A stretch of DNA of 64,000 nucleotides from Tubiluchus corallicola (taxonomy: Eukaryota; Priapulida; Priapulimorpha; Priapulimorphida; Tubiluchidae): assembly GCA_030141605.1 (NCBI GenBank), contig JAQGDQ010000214.1:5001-69000 (forward strand), in the 5' to 3' direction. Position 1 is the first letter of the stretch, and each line of letters starts with the position of its first letter. Under the pieces are notes generated by a model, which was not told the origin of the DNA, made no database searches, and worked only from the letters and a program-made list of their open reading frames with translations. The position numbers were made by a program, and so were the translations under genes. Shown in pieces: positions 1 to 14,798 of this stretch.

Positions 1-3000
1 TTTTCATTTAAAAAAGAGTGTAAAATAAAGACAAACAAGCAAACATATAAAAATATGCCTGTACTGATATTATAAAGCCTAACAAAAGGCACAACATTTT
101 AATATAGAATTATAACGCACGAACATTCCACACAGTGCTCTACATTTCTTTACACATTTGGCGATGGCAATAGACTTACAAATATACAGGCTTACTAAGT
201 CATTTTATTAAGCCTATATGCATGTATAAGCAAAAGTTGTAGATAACGTAACACAGCTTTTCAAGCGCGAATTCTCGAGAAGGAACTTTCAACTAACTCG
301 TACTTGTGTTTCCTGGTGCCGATAATAAAAAATAATTACTCTGTCTTGTAGCCAAGTCCTCAGGCTCTTTCTAAAGACCCCTAACACACCATGTGAGACC
401 TCCACGAAGTGCTTTACGAATGCTTTTGTACGTGGTGTTCGGTCAAGTTTTGTGAAATAAAATAGCGAGCGAAATTTGGCCCATTTAAGCAGTTTTCGTC
501 CCACCGTCCAGGAATCTGCATCGAAATGCATGTTTCTTGCTCCCTATCCACCTTCTCTACAAAGTTTCTTGGAAATCTGTCTTGGTAGTTTTTGCATAAT
601 TGGCTTATTGCTATAAGAGACAGAAAACAAACAAACAGTGTTGAAGCATAACTACTTTGGGAGAGGCAAAAATAACTAAAATAATTATCCTAACAGGAAT
701 CCTAACCCTAAACTCGTTGTATTTTATGTGTGTCATTTTTGCCTGTGCACCATCTAGGAATCTAGAAGTATTTGCACATTCTGTGATTAGCTGCTGCAAT
801 GTTCTTAAAATGAAATTTTTTCCAGCCGCGCTCGGTAAAATGTGCATATCGGTCGCCTTGCAACTTTGAGCTTCAACCACTTATGCAATATTACCGACCA
901 CCCCATTGTAATTCTTCATCGATAATTTTGGTTTTCCAACTCGCTGGCGTTTTTATTTGTTAATTAAAATGCATTACTGAGACACACGACAATCAAAGAT
1001 AATCGATTACCCAAGTACATTTCGTGCTCTTTTGAAAGTGGATGGCTCCACCTGCTTTGCACAGCATCACATACAAAACAAAGGCAATGTCAATGTTATC
1101 ATTCACCGTGTATGAAACTGTGTAAGTAGCAAAACCTAGTAAGTAGGTAAGTAAGTAAGCAATTTATCGTCAATATAGCATAATACATACAATGAAATTT
1201 ATGTGGTTTTACGTACGGCAATACGTACACAAACAATTCAATCAGTTGTACAGTGACATGTAATTAATATTGAAGATTTACTGAAATTTATTGTTGATGG
1301 TGATTGAAAGTTCTTGGGGTTTCAGCGTTAATTGAGCGGAATCTACCACCAGAGGGAAGCATTTCAAGATATTTATTACCTGGATGAAATTTATCCAGTA
1401 TACCGGTAATAGGTCTGATAGTAGAAGTAGGTTTAAAAATGCAAATGAAAAAATTGCAAAAGACGAAGCAGAAGAAACAAAAAATGAAGAAAATTGTCAA
1501 ATAAAAAAAGCAGAGATGGGAAGAAAGCGATTAAAAGAGCAGTAGAGAAAAAAGAAGGAAGCAAGTTAGGAAAATAACCAAAGCAACAGCAATTAAGATC
1601 CGTCAGCAAGACTACAAATGCTTTAAAAGAAGCCACCACACTGATGATGTTTAAAAGATTTCACACAACAATTAAAACCACAGCTGCCAGACACGTTTTA
1701 TGAACTCTCCGGCAATAAAAAAATAGTGAAAACAGCAATTTGATATGTATAATTATTGAGCTATAAAAATAGCATGGAAAGTATAGGTGTGGCTTTTTAA
1801 CTTGGCAAAACAACGCTGGCTTATTTTGGCAGTACAGTTAACTCTGCCCTACTTACAATCTAATCATTCATAACTACATCCATGCCTAATCAACATAAAA
1901 GCGGTGTAAAATTGCCGAAGCATTAGGAACTACAGTAGTACCAGTAAGCCCAGTCCCTTTAACTAAGAACAGGTTACCAAGGGTTTTTCAATATAGTTTC
2001 AATATTAAACTATATTATTATACTTAAATAATAATAATAATTTTATAACAGTTTTAAATGTAGTAAATAAACTTGAGAATGAATCGGTCAAATTTTTATG
2101 ACGCCCCGTGGCGGCAGCTAATATTATTACATCAGAATGTTTTAACTTTTGCAATTTAATTCCTCTTAAAATTTTAATCCAGCCAAGCCCTTATACACTT
2201 GTTTAATTGATAGAATGATAAATTTTTATCATATTATGTAACAGCGAAGTATAGATCAGTGGTCAGACCCTGAATGAAATCCAAATTGTTCAACTAGCTA
2301 GCTGTGGAGTTTCAACCATCAGCACTTTGAACTAGGTTTTCCAGGAACATTACGACAAGTCAATGGGAAGACGGGATTCTTCCCGGTTATTCTATACCCC
2401 GAGTCCATAACGTTCAAGCAACGTACTCAGGTTTGTTACCGGTCATGAAAACAATTTTCGAACCAAGAAGTTTATGTTAGACCCTCCATTTCAGTATTCG
2501 CTGACTTCAAATGCGAATTTGCCTTGGAAAATGACAACGTTCTTTATTAACATGAAAGTTCATCATTATCGCCTCACACTGGCTCTTATTCTAAAACTAT
2601 AAATTTATAACGCCAATATACAAGGTTCATATTACATACCGCTGTAAGTTTTTTGGAGTTCTCGCAGTAAGTATTTATGACTAGAAGTGTTAGAAGAATT
2701 GTAAATGACGTCCTCCACATATGAGGCAGCGACATCACACTACACGTACAACTTTTGCTTCTGAAACATTGAAGAAATTTCACGTTATGTATTATACAGT
2801 TATATATCTGTCTGCACATTGAAAAACCGGCTATAATGTTTACCTGAAGAAAGACAATATGCAATGATAAACTGATACCACACACAGTTCTTTGCTTCAT
2901 GCAAGCCACCTACTACTCGCGGTAAAGAGATGATAATAATTCAAAAAACAGGATTAAATCTCATTCTCTAATCCAGAGTAAAGTGCTCTCATTGAATTTA

Positions 3001-3050
3001 CAGCCAAGTATGAAAACACATCAGATATTAGACCGCTCTTCTGTCAAAAA
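1..3050. other. AT-rich DNA, no gene supported
   Basis: The stretch is AT-rich with only short open frames that lack splice-site support or recognisable domains. A purine-rich patch lies around 1440-1570. I see no RNA gene, long repeat or coding exon here that I can defend. Confidence 0.5.
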
Positions 3051-3057
3051 AACTTGA

Positions 3058-3135
3058 ACTGATCGAATTGCTTCTGTAGCAATGCCTCTGCGCTAAAACA
3101 AAAGTGCTGCGTTCGAATTCCAGCAGAGTTAGAGT
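3058..3135 (+). repeat. tRNA-like / SINE-head fragment
   Basis: The segment contains a B-box-like GTTCGAATTCC preceded by a weak A-box-like stretch (TAGCAATGCC) about 35 bases upstream, the spacing of an RNA polymerase III internal promoter. Arms of a real tRNA cloverleaf do not fold convincingly, so a decayed tRNA-derived SINE or tRNA pseudogene is the best reading. This is inference from two short motifs only. Confidence 0.25.
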
Positions 3136-3139
3136 TTTT

Positions 3140-6100
3140 TACCACTTGAAATCTTGCTCATAATTTATTATTTACCCAAAGTTATAAGTCGTTTTATGTA
3201 TTATCTGAATTATATGCAAGTCTTTATTAAAACGCATGTATTATCTTCTTCAAAAAGCTTTCAAGAGTTCTTTGGTAAAGGAATGCATCTCAAAAATTCT
3301 TAAATTTATTTAACTCTGCTGTACAATTTTCAAAAGCGCCACAATCAAAGCATAATTTACTTAGAATTTTGTAAATAACTACACGTACCAGGGAGTACAT
3401 TTCCAGGCACCTACAAGGAGTTGCCTCAAGGCACTTATTGACCTAAAGATTCTAGTGAATGATAAGTTGATTTGCGGTCACGTCGTATCTTACTGATACA
3501 TGTGTCTGAGATGAATCAGATGTTAGACGTGTGTAAGAGATGTTACGATTATAAATACTACACGCGGTACTGCCTAGAAGCCCATTAACTAAACACATAC
3601 TATATACTACGCTACTAAACAAGCTGTCATGTTCATACCGTATTTACACCAGGTCGTCACATGCGGTTACAAGAATTATTTTACAACGCAGCAGCTGTGA
3701 ACGCCTCAACCCCACTCTCCTGCCGAACCTAAACTTGTTACACCCTAATTAACGTATCGTTTTCAGTGAGAGGTTAATTATGTCGCTATTTTTGACGGGT
3801 GGCAGGCGCGATAACCACAGTAACCCAAAATGCTGGCATAGTTATCAGAGGCGCAGTTTCCTTAGGAATTTGCTTCAGATTAATTATAGTTTCTTATTAG
3901 AATTTGTCAGAACTAAAACTGAGTTGCTAATCGGCCAAACACTTTCTAGTCTAAACAAACAACATCACTGACTTCAAATTTGAACTATTTTTATTTACTC
4001 TCTACAGCCGCATACTTTTTATAGATTGAAAACAATAATATACACTCAAAGTCAAACCCTACAATCAGGAAATTCTTAATTTTTTAGAAATCGCAATTTC
4101 TTCGATTCTTCTTACTACTGCTAGTGTTAACAAAAACGTCAAATAAACGAACATGCACTTAAGAATGATGTTCGAAAACCAAATAAATATAAAAGTAATA
4201 CAAAAAGTTATAAATTTTGCCTACGTTAAATAACAAATGCTATTATAGTTACAGACGTATGCAACTCTTCTAATGTTACTGAAATGCTTACCAAAACATC
4301 GTAAGTAAAATATAGCTAAAATAATTATAAACGAATTAACAACAAACAATCAAGCAAGCACGCACGCAAAGAAAGAAACAAATAAAAAACTCACTGACAT
4401 CGGTATATCAATATACGCGAAGCAGTTGCAAAACGTGCAAAGCAAACGCGTTCACTCATTCAAATGATTGTCCGATTGGAAGTCAATTATAAAATCATCA
4501 AGTCATAATTGTAAAAACTCGAACTTGCAGAATATCCGTTTAAATACCAGACTGAACAGACCGTGGGAATTTAGCTCGGCACTGGATGTGCGCGAAAGCA
4601 ATGAATGACCATTCGATAATTAACTATTAATAAGCAGGCACCTCCAAAATCCACTCATTACGAAGCTCTGCACGCTTCTGTTCCATTACATTTAGCGGTA
4701 ATAACTATATGACTGCATAAAGAAGAAATGTTATGAAATCACGGCAACTTAGTCAAGATATTCGAGTAATGATTAAAAACGGAATCTCAGCTACCATAAA
4801 GAACCGGGTCTGTTTCGGCACGCATGGTGCTCTAGCAAGTTTCTGGGAATTTGATCGAATTTCGCTATCCTATAGGGCTAGCACTGCATGCGGTGTTGAA
4901 TTTATGCCATGGTCCACCTGGGTGTCCTGGGTTTTTTAAACGCATGGGTTACTGATGTAACCAAATAAGTGAAAACACACGTTGAAATGTTTCATTTTCT
5001 CAGGTCATTTCTCATGACTGTTAACAGCAGGGAGCTGGATAATGGACCAGACAGTCACTCTTATACATGCAATCCAGCTTTAAATGGAATTTAATTTCCT
5101 AGATTGCCCTGTGTCCCCTAGGTGGTGCTTTTTGCAGGGTTGTTCCGTCAAGGCCGGAAGCTTGGGGGCAAGAAAACTGTTATTAAGCTGGCAACATTGT
5201 ACTATAGCAAAATGAAAAACCAGCACAAAGATAAAAGAAAGCTAATTTCAAAATAGAAAATGATCAATGAGACAATGAGTAGAAAAAGATGAGAGAGTGA
5301 AAAACTGAAAAAACTTGAAATAGCAACAGATGTGTGGCACTTCGAATGCACGGAGAAACAACAATTCCAAAGTTGATTGCACAAGGAAATGTAACTTTAA
5401 TAAAAGCCAACAAATCTCAAATTTATTATTGTAGAACATTTGTAGATCCCGAACTATTTTCTTCGCCATTTACTTTTATGAAGGACAGTTTCCCAACAGT
5501 TTCTTAACTCACTGTCTGATCACGCTGATAGTTTCAACTTCGCTATTGTTCGCTTAAGATAGATGACAAGAAAAACAGCGTGTAAGACGTCAAACAAAAC
5601 GCCATTTTTATAGGTGGCGTCAATCAATCAAGGGCAGTATTACCGTGTACAGCAAAAAGTGCTCATGCACAAATCAAGTTCTCAGCATGGCACATGTCTG
5701 CGGACGCTCGAAAATCCGCCCGCAACAACAAACAGAATACCGATGTATTTTTCTTGGTCAGTAATTTACGGGTAAGAATACAAGTTGTACTCGTGCCAGG
5801 ATAGCAAATATTTATTGTGAGTAGGATTGCATGAAAAACAGAGGCGTTATTAGCGCAGAAATAGCATGACCTACACTTCGAAATTAAATCAAGCATCAAG
5901 GACTTGCCGCCTTTTCAGCTACAAAATCTGACGCATCGTTCTGGCATTTACTTCCAAGATACCTACCATAACGCCTCAAGATACAATAAATATGTAAAGT
6001 GCGTAAAAGTAGAGTAAAGCGCACTTCAAACAAACTTTACTTTCGTGTTTTTAGCAGGAACTCGTGATGGATCAGTGATTGTAAATGCACAAGCACGCAC

Positions 6101-9100
6101 GATGAACTGCGAACATCAGTAGTAAGTAAACATTGATTCTTAAATAAGTGAAATAAGTAAAATAGAAAAATATTTACATTTCTTAACATTAATACAGTCC
6201 AAATGGGTGTTCCAAATTAGACAGAACTGTTTCATAAGTGCTATAATGCTACGGAGCATGTTGAAATGTGCAGTAATAAGAAAAATTGCTGTGTGCATTC
6301 ATCCTCACTAGACAAAACAAATTGATCGAGGAAGCAAAATGGCAGCTGAAATCACCCATCCATTTTCAAATGAGTCCCGACACTGCTTAACGTCCACAAG
6401 CACACACCGTTACTTCTCATCGCCCACCAAAAACCCTAAACAAACTGCAAAAACATTATGTATTTATATATTGAAAATTTTAGTCAATCACTTCTTGCTA
6501 AAATACGTCGCAGCATGAGCAAGGATTTTCAAATTTGCACATGAACCAAGCTGCTTGCGTAAATCAGCCATTTGAAAGATACTCTGTTTTGGTGCAGCGT
6601 TCAAGTAGTAATCCGTTTACGTGAAATAATAACTTTACAGTGGTTACAGTGTGTGTTTTCGAAATTGAAGTTAAACATCACTGGTTTTGGTAAGCGAATG
6701 GATGGATGATCATCGGGGTTGAACAATCGCTCTGGCCATTTTGGCACACCAAAGCGTTTACCTCATTGAAAACGAATATATTCATAACCGATCTAACCTG
6801 AGACACTTTTGTTGATTCAGTGCCTCTATTCAGTGCCTATATTCGCGCCTATTCAGAAAATTATTCTTAACAATGAGCTAAATTCCAGTCGTGCCACAAT
6901 TAGCGTCAGTTTTAAGTATCTTCCATGGAGTGCTAGTTTCCTGCTTGCAATATGCGAAACTATATAAAAATTAAAATAAACACGTTTACATTATTTGTTG
7001 TTTTATAATAAAAACAAAAAATCAATGAATTGATATTTTGTTTGCAAGCAGCTAATGTATGTCTCTGTGTAATCCTATTGGATGAAATAGAAAATACGTA
7101 AAAACACGATGTACTTACAAAGATTCAGACTTCCGTGCTCGGTGCGTCACGCTCGATTGAACGTCGAGGAAGCACTAAGCTCCCACCGCCGCCGCCGCGC
7201 TTTTTTGAGTCAACAACATCCTGCTGAAGCCTTAGCTCTCTTACACAGCTGCTGGCTTAATCATGAACGACGGAAGTGCCGAGTTCGCGAAATGCCAATC
7301 CGGTAGCCTGTAAAGCGGAAGAGGTTTTTTTACACCTTGCTGATTCACAACAACACGAAAACTTACTAAAAGCAAAAGCCACCCTTTTCGGTAACAAAAA
7401 TGATGCCGCGAACTTGACAGTGCTTTTTGGCACCATGTAACGAAGTTGTAAAAGTTCTAGTTATTTTTTGTTTGCTCTGAAAGTATGGGAGTTTTTAAGC
7501 TACCAGACTGAAAGTTTTTTGCATCTAAATGAAGGTCATGAAAATCATACTATTAGTACTTGGTGATCTTCACTATAGTTCCTAGTTAGAGTACAATAAT
7601 AAATATGTTAGACGCCATATTGACTGACAGTCATAAATGTTAGTATTAATTTCTAGATTTATCTGTGCACAGTTTCGTATTACATAAGTACTTTCTAAAT
7701 TGCCTATAGATTGGCTAAAAATTAGTTATGAACACGTTAGAAATTGTTATAACAAGTGGAATAACCAGTCCCAACCATTTCAAGCGCCATACAGGTTTTT
7801 TTTGCCAAGGATCTACTTCCTGCCTACACTCTTATACTTCTAAGTGCATTTAGATAATTACGTAGTTGTAATAAGGCGATGACAGTAGTGATCCACTGGC
7901 TTTAGAGTTATTCATTATAATTATGCAACACAAGTTTACGTTGTACTATACATGGAATACTTCTTAACTAACTGGACGTAGAATTATATACAATAATTGT
8001 CCAATCAGTGTTTCCGACAAATAAGTGAATATGAAGTTGTTATCCAAAAACTGTCTCTTTTTCTTCCTATATCACTAATGCGATGAAAATCAATTAAATG
8101 TGTGACCGTTCACAGAAAACAAAAGAGCACAAATCTAAAATCGTATTATTGTTGCTTTCATTAATTTTTTTCGCAGAACTAAAATATCACTGTTTTTCCA
8201 AATATGGCAAAATGCCAGAAACAACGTATGGTGTAAAATACGTCCCGTAGAAAATCGATGCGTTTCAATGAACAGGCGAATTGCTAATGTGCTCTTGTCA
8301 AACACAAATATTCTTCAAAAATGTATGTACCGAATAATTCACCATACATGGCCTATTAATAATTCATAGCATTTAAAATCATTGCTATCTTCTTAATGCT
8401 GTATTTCATCACGAAAAATGCACAGGAAAAATTTTAAGCATTGGTCCAAGTTGAGTCGGAGTTTACAAAAAAACTGATTAGGCAAAATAGATCAAGTATA
8501 AGATCAAGATCAAAATAGATCAAAATAGATCAAGTATAATCGCATTTATCACACATAGTGCTACGACGAGGCTTTTTCTTCCTCATATGATTATAAACTA
8601 TGCCATATTACAGCAACAACTAACAAGACTGTCAACACAAGCAGATTAAACGATTCCTACTGACTGAGATGGAAAAAATAAAAACGATTTACGCTTACTT
8701 GAACAAAAACCGGTAATAATAATAACGCTCGGCAAAACTTTTCCTTACTGGACTTGGAATCATGGCTGTCATTTTATACATCGGTAATATTGGAAATTCC
8801 TTACTTTTTTGGAGGCACGATTTATGTCGCACGTAGATGACGATAGTGACACAGTCACGTTGCCATTTTTAGCCACACGATTCTCGGAATAAAAAAGAAT
8901 ATTGCTCTTAAAATATCACGCATTTTTACTAAAAATAAAAGTTAAGTCATAGCTAACACGAAAAAAATGAGTGCCCCTATAAATCGGAATATTTCTGATT
9001 TGAAATGCTTTCACCGTGCATAAAACGCTATCCTATCAGAATCGTAAAGTTTACAACAGACAATAATTCTTTTACCTAGAGCTACAGAAACTCATTTAGT

Positions 9101-10320
9101 GAATCACTCTGTAATTGTAATAACAATATTGACTATTAGATGCTATGTTAAACTGCTAAATCGTTACTGCAGTTCTATGCGCACGAATATATTATTGGTT
9201 GAATATTGTTTTTTTTAAATAAACGTAAACACGTTTCAGAACACGTTTTACCGCAGGCTTTCTGTGACGCTAGTAATTTGCGTCTGGATTTAAATGAACG
9301 CCCGAGCGACATCAGTTTCGTAAAGGCGAACAGACAAAAAATCAGTTTACTAGGTGAAGTGGCAGAGTGCTACTTAAGAACGTCAGTTTGCTAGAGAGAC
9401 CTTAAGAGGGTCTTCTCTTCTTACCAGCCGCTACCAATGCCAGATTAACGAAATCAAACGGATTAAACGCCCCGCATGTTCCTTATCAAGAGATTTAATT
9501 AAATAACTTTCTAGGAACTTCAGTGCAACGAAATATTTCATAAAACGAACAGGAGCTACTGGTCAAAACGCCAACAGCCTGACCCATCTCTTGCTTATTA
9601 TCAGGGAGCTTTGCCATTTGTTTACTACTTGTGTAATTTTATATACGTATAATGTATAATTTTGTAATGTAAAATATGCTTACAATAGTTATGCGCGTAA
9701 GTTATACTCATATATGCGTTTACTGTATTTTTTATATATATTTTAATTTAATTACTGTTTACCAAACTCACATCTTCAAAACTTTGCTTTTAATTAACTT
9801 AACCATGTAAGTTCTAAATACGAAAATAAGGCGAGCCTGGAAAGCTTTGCAAAAAATTACAAATTACGAATATGACTTGGTTTAATCCTACTAGTATCCC
9901 CTTGCGTTCAAATATAGTGTTTTTATAATTGAAGAAGTACTAAGCGAACAAGCAGTCCCTAGACCGGCGAAAAATTTCATTTTTGCATTGTGCCATGCTT
10001 ACCAATCCTACTCAGAGATAATCAATGGAATTAAATGACGTAACAGGTCTTAGAGTTAAGTACGGGCCACAATGTTAGTATGTACATCATAAATTAAATA
10101 GTGAAAATTCGTGGAGAGGGGGCAAGAATGCCAATGGATGGAGCTGGAGAGAACTCTGAGAACTCCCGTTCCTAAGGGGTTTTGAGGAGTCTTTTCTTAG
10201 AAATGAATTAAATTCCTTGAAATCATTAATTCTGCATTCTGAGCATTGCGGAGCTAACTTATTTTTCTAGTTCTCTAGACTTTGGTGTTTTTTTTACACA
10301 GCAAGAGAACTTTTTCAAAA
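3140..10320. other. AT-rich gene-poor spacer
   Basis: Seven kilobases of AT-rich sequence with many stops in all frames. The only structure noted is a small imperfect tandem of ATAGATCAA-like units at about 8485-8540. A short GC-richer patch near 7130-7310 has an open frame but no recognisable product. Nothing else supportable is seen. Confidence 0.5.
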
Positions 10321-10323
10321 CAC

Positions 10324-10419
<96 letters not shown>

Positions 10420-10432
10420 ATATATATTTCAC

Positions 10433-10471
<39 letters not shown>

Positions 10472-10519
10472 CAAAATTAAAATGTTAATACAGTTTATTA
10501 TATGTGTGATATACGTATA

Positions 10520-10550
<31 letters not shown>

Positions 10551-10551
10551 A
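10324..10551. repeat. (TATC)n and (TA)n microsatellites
   Basis: A nearly pure TATC array of roughly 24 units (10324-10420) passes into TA-rich tracts at about 10420-10466. A second TA tract lies at 10521-10551 after a short unique spacer. Open frames here are translations of the repeat, not genes. Confidence 0.95.
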
Positions 10552-10559
10552 GCATGTGT

Positions 10560-11580
10560 TGAACATCAACAAGCATCCCTGTATTGAACTTTCCAGAAAT
10601 ATGTTTTATACAAAGTCTAAATTTTATATCTTGTCTGTAACATGTACACTGTTTTCAGATTTTGTAACATTAAAATTAATTTAATTTTCGCAATGCAAAT
10701 TAGGCCTTTAATTACGAGATTACAAATAGAGTTGGACCCTCAACTGCTACTTGGCTTCATAGCTGCAAATAAAGATGCTAGGCTACTGAATCTAAGCAAC
10801 TTAGCACATATTTGTTTGCATTTCAATGGTTTTACATAGTTGTCCTTCTATCAATTTTCTTTTCATTTTGAATTAAAAAATTAACAAACCAAAACATATA
10901 CTTTTGAAATCTGCTTTAATGGGTAACCTTGACGAAGTTACAGACAGAAAGGACGTTATATAATCAACGTTAATTCTAATGATCAGAGGACGTGTTTTTA
11001 AACTAAACAAAACATTACAAGAGACCACCGACTTGCAGCCAGCTTTAAACCCTTGACACAGCATGAAATCACGAACGGAGCGCAATCTGAATTCAAATGA
11101 GTGTTTTAACATACGTTTTAAATGAATTGACCTTTACATGAATTTGAATTCCAGATGTTGTTAAGAGCCCGAACGAGATCATTTACAACAGCTGATCCTC
11201 AATTCAAATGCTCATTCAGGTTTTATTTGCTTAATCTCGTTAGGCTGAAGACAATTTGCACATGTTTGACTAGGTGACCTGCAAAAGTCTTATATATAAC
11301 AGTAAACAAATTTAAAAAAAACGACAATTTTTGTTTTACAACTACAATAACTTCCTTCTATTTGTTGGTAAGTGTTTAGGAATAATAATTACGATATTTC
11401 TCCTATCTATTTTAAGCCTTCTTTGAGAAAAATATGAAATCTGAGCAATGTTACAGAATAACGAAAGTTGAAAATAGTACATTTTGCAACCCACACTAGA
11501 AGTTAAGTTAGTTTGCAAGTGTTTTTTGGAAATACGCAACGGCAGGAATTACCTACATACTATTACAGTGCAAGTAACAG
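10560..11580. other. no gene seen
   Basis: AT-rich sequence with short open frames only; none carries a recognisable domain or credible splice sites. Confidence 0.5.
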
Positions 11581-11583
11581 CAG

Positions 11584-11871
<288 letters not shown>

Positions 11872-12540
11872 GGTAGGTTCGCATAAAGCAAAAAAAATGT
11901 TACCTTGGCGTGAGGCCCCCCTAGAGGGTGAGGCCCCGGGGAAGTATCCCCACTCCCCCCCCTTGAAATAGGCCTTGAGTGCAACCATACGTTTAACAAA
12001 AGATTAACAACACATAATAAAATTAAATGAGCGCAAAAATGCAAAAACAAATTTTTTTTATTTTTTACTAAATTTTGCAAAGATCAGTCAGATTATATAA
12101 GCTGCTGTCCTCAATATACATTGAAATTTATTCAAGTTTCATTCAATTGCATGATTTGAAACAAAACTGCTTTCTCTAAAACAGCTGTCCAATCTGTTTC
12201 TGAACATCAGGACAACATAAAGTGACACAAAAGTATATTAGTAAACTGTTTGTATTCTATACTTTTCTTAGTATCGTATGTAATGTCTTATACTGTTACT
12301 CGATATTTTTTGTACAACTTTTCAAAAGTTTGTTTTACACCGATTCTGGGTAGCCAATATAAGGCTAGGCTTGCCAAACCAGTCTCCTAAGTAAAAAAAT
12401 TAATCCAAACTAATAGAATAATAATATTGTTATGGTAAAAGAAAGATAACGCCATAGTACTGGGAGGCTAAAAAGTCTAACCAAATTTGAACACCATTTA
12501 ACCAATTGTCCCTGAAACTTGAACACGATTTCAGAATACA
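11872..12540. other. short GC-rich patch then AT-rich DNA
   Basis: Immediately after the GA tract a GC-rich patch (about 11908-11970) contains two GAGGCCCC-like motifs in a strongly AT-rich setting. It may be part of the repeat unit that carries the GA tract. The rest shows no gene. Confidence 0.4.
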
Positions 12541-12700
12541 TCATCATCATCATACGCCTATTATAGACATTGGGCGCGGAAGTGGTGCTGACAAGCCACT
12601 GGCGTAGCAGTGTCTAGTTTCTTTTGCTGGATTACTGTTGCGTTTACCTGTCTGAAGGCAGATTTCTTTTATTTTAGAATTCTGCCTTCTACAAGTGCTG
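12541..12700. repeat. dispersed repeat, copy 1
   Basis: The segment begins with CATCATCATCATACG and contains GGAAGTGGTGCTGA followed by a T-rich stretch. A diverged copy lies at about 35535-35675, where the order GGAAGTGGTGCTGA ... CATACGATGATGATGAT ends in the reverse complement of this copy's start. That suggests a small element with terminal inverted ATCATCATC...ACG ends. The right end of this copy is not clear. Confidence 0.6.
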
Positions 12701-13967
12701 GAGCGGTGCGCCAAGCGACTCAGAAATGCATGCAAAAGTCACAAAACGTGATTAAATCAAAGTATACGAAAGCAGCAGTTCGCGCAGTTAGTGTCGCCCT
12801 AGCGGCACAGAAGTACGGACTGTTGTTGACAGGTACGCTATAGCGCAAGCTGTGTGTACTGTAGCAGATGAATTGATAAGACTACCAAAGCATGACCGCT
12901 TAATAGGCGCTCATAAATTGCTTAGCAGTGAGTTGCGAAAACACAAATAAAAATATCTTTTTAAATTTTGCAAGGATGCAGCCAGGTAATTATAATAAAA
13001 TGTTAATTACAACACAGTTTTGTAACTTTCGTCACAAGTTAAATATTTTGTAGTCGTACACTAAGCAAAGACTGCAAGGCCTTTATCTCTCTTTGGCGAT
13101 TTATAGCAGCTGTTATATTTTTAAATATTATTTAAAGCAAGCATAAGGTATTAAGAATAATTAGTAGCTAAAATAAAAACTATTATAATCATATCTCATG
13201 AAAATTAATAGGCTTATTTACAAAAGAAGTTAAGAAAGTTGATCATAAAGAAAGTTTGCAAATACTTGGCTCATGTAGTATTCTATTTTATTTTTTCTAA
13301 AAAACATTCCTATTTAATATGTTCTTATCAGGAAATATAACTTGAAGAAATATTAGGCCTGACTTTCATGTGTATATCGTTTTTTTAGAACAGCAATTAA
13401 TTTTTCCAGAACAAATTTTTCCAGACTCGTTAAATACAGTCTGTTCACATGCAAAAATATGCTTGTATAAGCGTACTAATAAAACACCTGTGGCTAAATC
13501 CACAGACAGGTCTTGATAAATAATTTATTTATCGATAGGCCTAAATGAATTGATTTTGTATAGGCCTTGGTGCTAAGGGCAATCAATTTATATTGTTAAA
13601 TATATAGGCTCAGCTTCATAGAATCTTTCTATGTAATAATGCATACATCATAGTCTGTGTGCATGGGTGTATCAAGACGTTACGACGCCCTAGGCTGGCA
13701 GTTCAGTCCAACTCACCTCTACTACTGTAATGATTATTTATATATGAACCACCGTATGCAATTACTTGTTGTGTGCATGCGCGTGTGCGAATTATTTATA
13801 TACAAACCAACAATATAATCTATATGTAACTATATAGATTAATTGCAGGGCACGTAAATGGGTGCAATTCTTAATGTGCCAAATTCGCTACCTCGCATTG
13901 GAGTAAAACGACCAAGAAACAAATGGCAGAATTTTCAACAAAAGGAAAAGAAGGATCTCTCTGTGTG

Positions 13968-13970
<3 letters not shown>
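12701..13970. other. no gene seen
   Basis: AT-rich DNA with short frames only; no recognisable domain, RNA gene or long repeat. Confidence 0.5.
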
Positions 13971-13973
<3 letters not shown>

Positions 13974-14016
<43 letters not shown>

Positions 14017-14035
14017 TTCACTGTCTCTCCTCCTC

Positions 14036-14113
<78 letters not shown>

Positions 14114-14133
14114 CTCCTCTCTTTCTCTCTAAG
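13974..14133. repeat. (CT)n microsatellite
   Basis: Two CT tracts (about 13974-14012 and 14038-14110) separated by a short degenerate pyrimidine stretch. Ser-Leu frames here are repeat translations. Confidence 0.95.
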
Positions 14134-14492
14134 AGAGGGAGGGAGAGAAAAATCAATAAATCAATAAAAAATGCATTACTTTTGAATAGTAGGCAGCCCA
14201 TCACTCAGTCAGCTAGCCGCTTTCCCCAGGAAGAACAATAAAATTTTACTTACAAGAAAATTGAAGAAGTATTTGCAAGTACATAATACAAACTTATTGC
14301 TACAATTTTTTCCTTTTCATTAAATGTTTTCAGTTTTTTTAAACTAATAATTGCTTTTAATTGAGATATTCTTCTTTTATTAAAAACGCAAAAGTGATTT
14401 TGGCTTATCGAAATTGCGCGTATGCCAACATTATTGGCGAACTTAAGAATATTATTATTACAGTCAGTACGCCGCTCAAAATTTTTTGATCA

Positions 14493-14640
14493 TCCGCCGT
14501 TTGATGCCGCCAGCATAGCCGCTAATCGCAAAAACGAAATACGTCGCAATAGGTTCGTCACTTCCGCCGTTTGATGCCGCCACCATAGCCGCTAATCGCA
14601 AAAACAAAATACGTCACAATAGGCTCGTTTCGTCACTTCC
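14493..14640 (+). promoter_or_regulatory. tandemly duplicated promoter segment of RPP21
   Basis: A 70-bp unit starting TCCGCCGTTTGATGCC occurs at 14493-14562 and again from 14563, with only a few changes. Each copy holds a TACGTCR half-CRE. The second copy ends in CACTTCCTG (14633-14641), an ETS-type site in reverse orientation. The duplicate ends about 160 bp before the RPP21 start codon and is far more GC-rich than its surroundings. A core-promoter role is inferred from position and motifs. Confidence 0.55.
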
Positions 14641-14798
14641 TGTTTTTACACTTTGTTTAAACTATGGTTACTGACGGCGGTTATTTCTGTTTCAGTTTGA
14701 AAAAATAATCAGAAATCAATTATTCATTCGCATTGCTGCAAAACCTTGAAACGTGTAAGGTTAGCTCTACTACACTTGTTAGTAATTTGTCTTTAGCC

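Noticed and set aside
289-880. 80- and 89-codon frames on the - strand
   Set aside because: No domain, no splice sites, and the apparent starts are not supported; neighbouring frames are equally open.
3058-3135. Functional tRNA gene
   Set aside because: B-box present but the T-arm loop and acceptor stem do not pair properly.
10324-10551. CRISPR-like array
   Set aside because: Simple TATC and TA microsatellites; no spacers between repeats.
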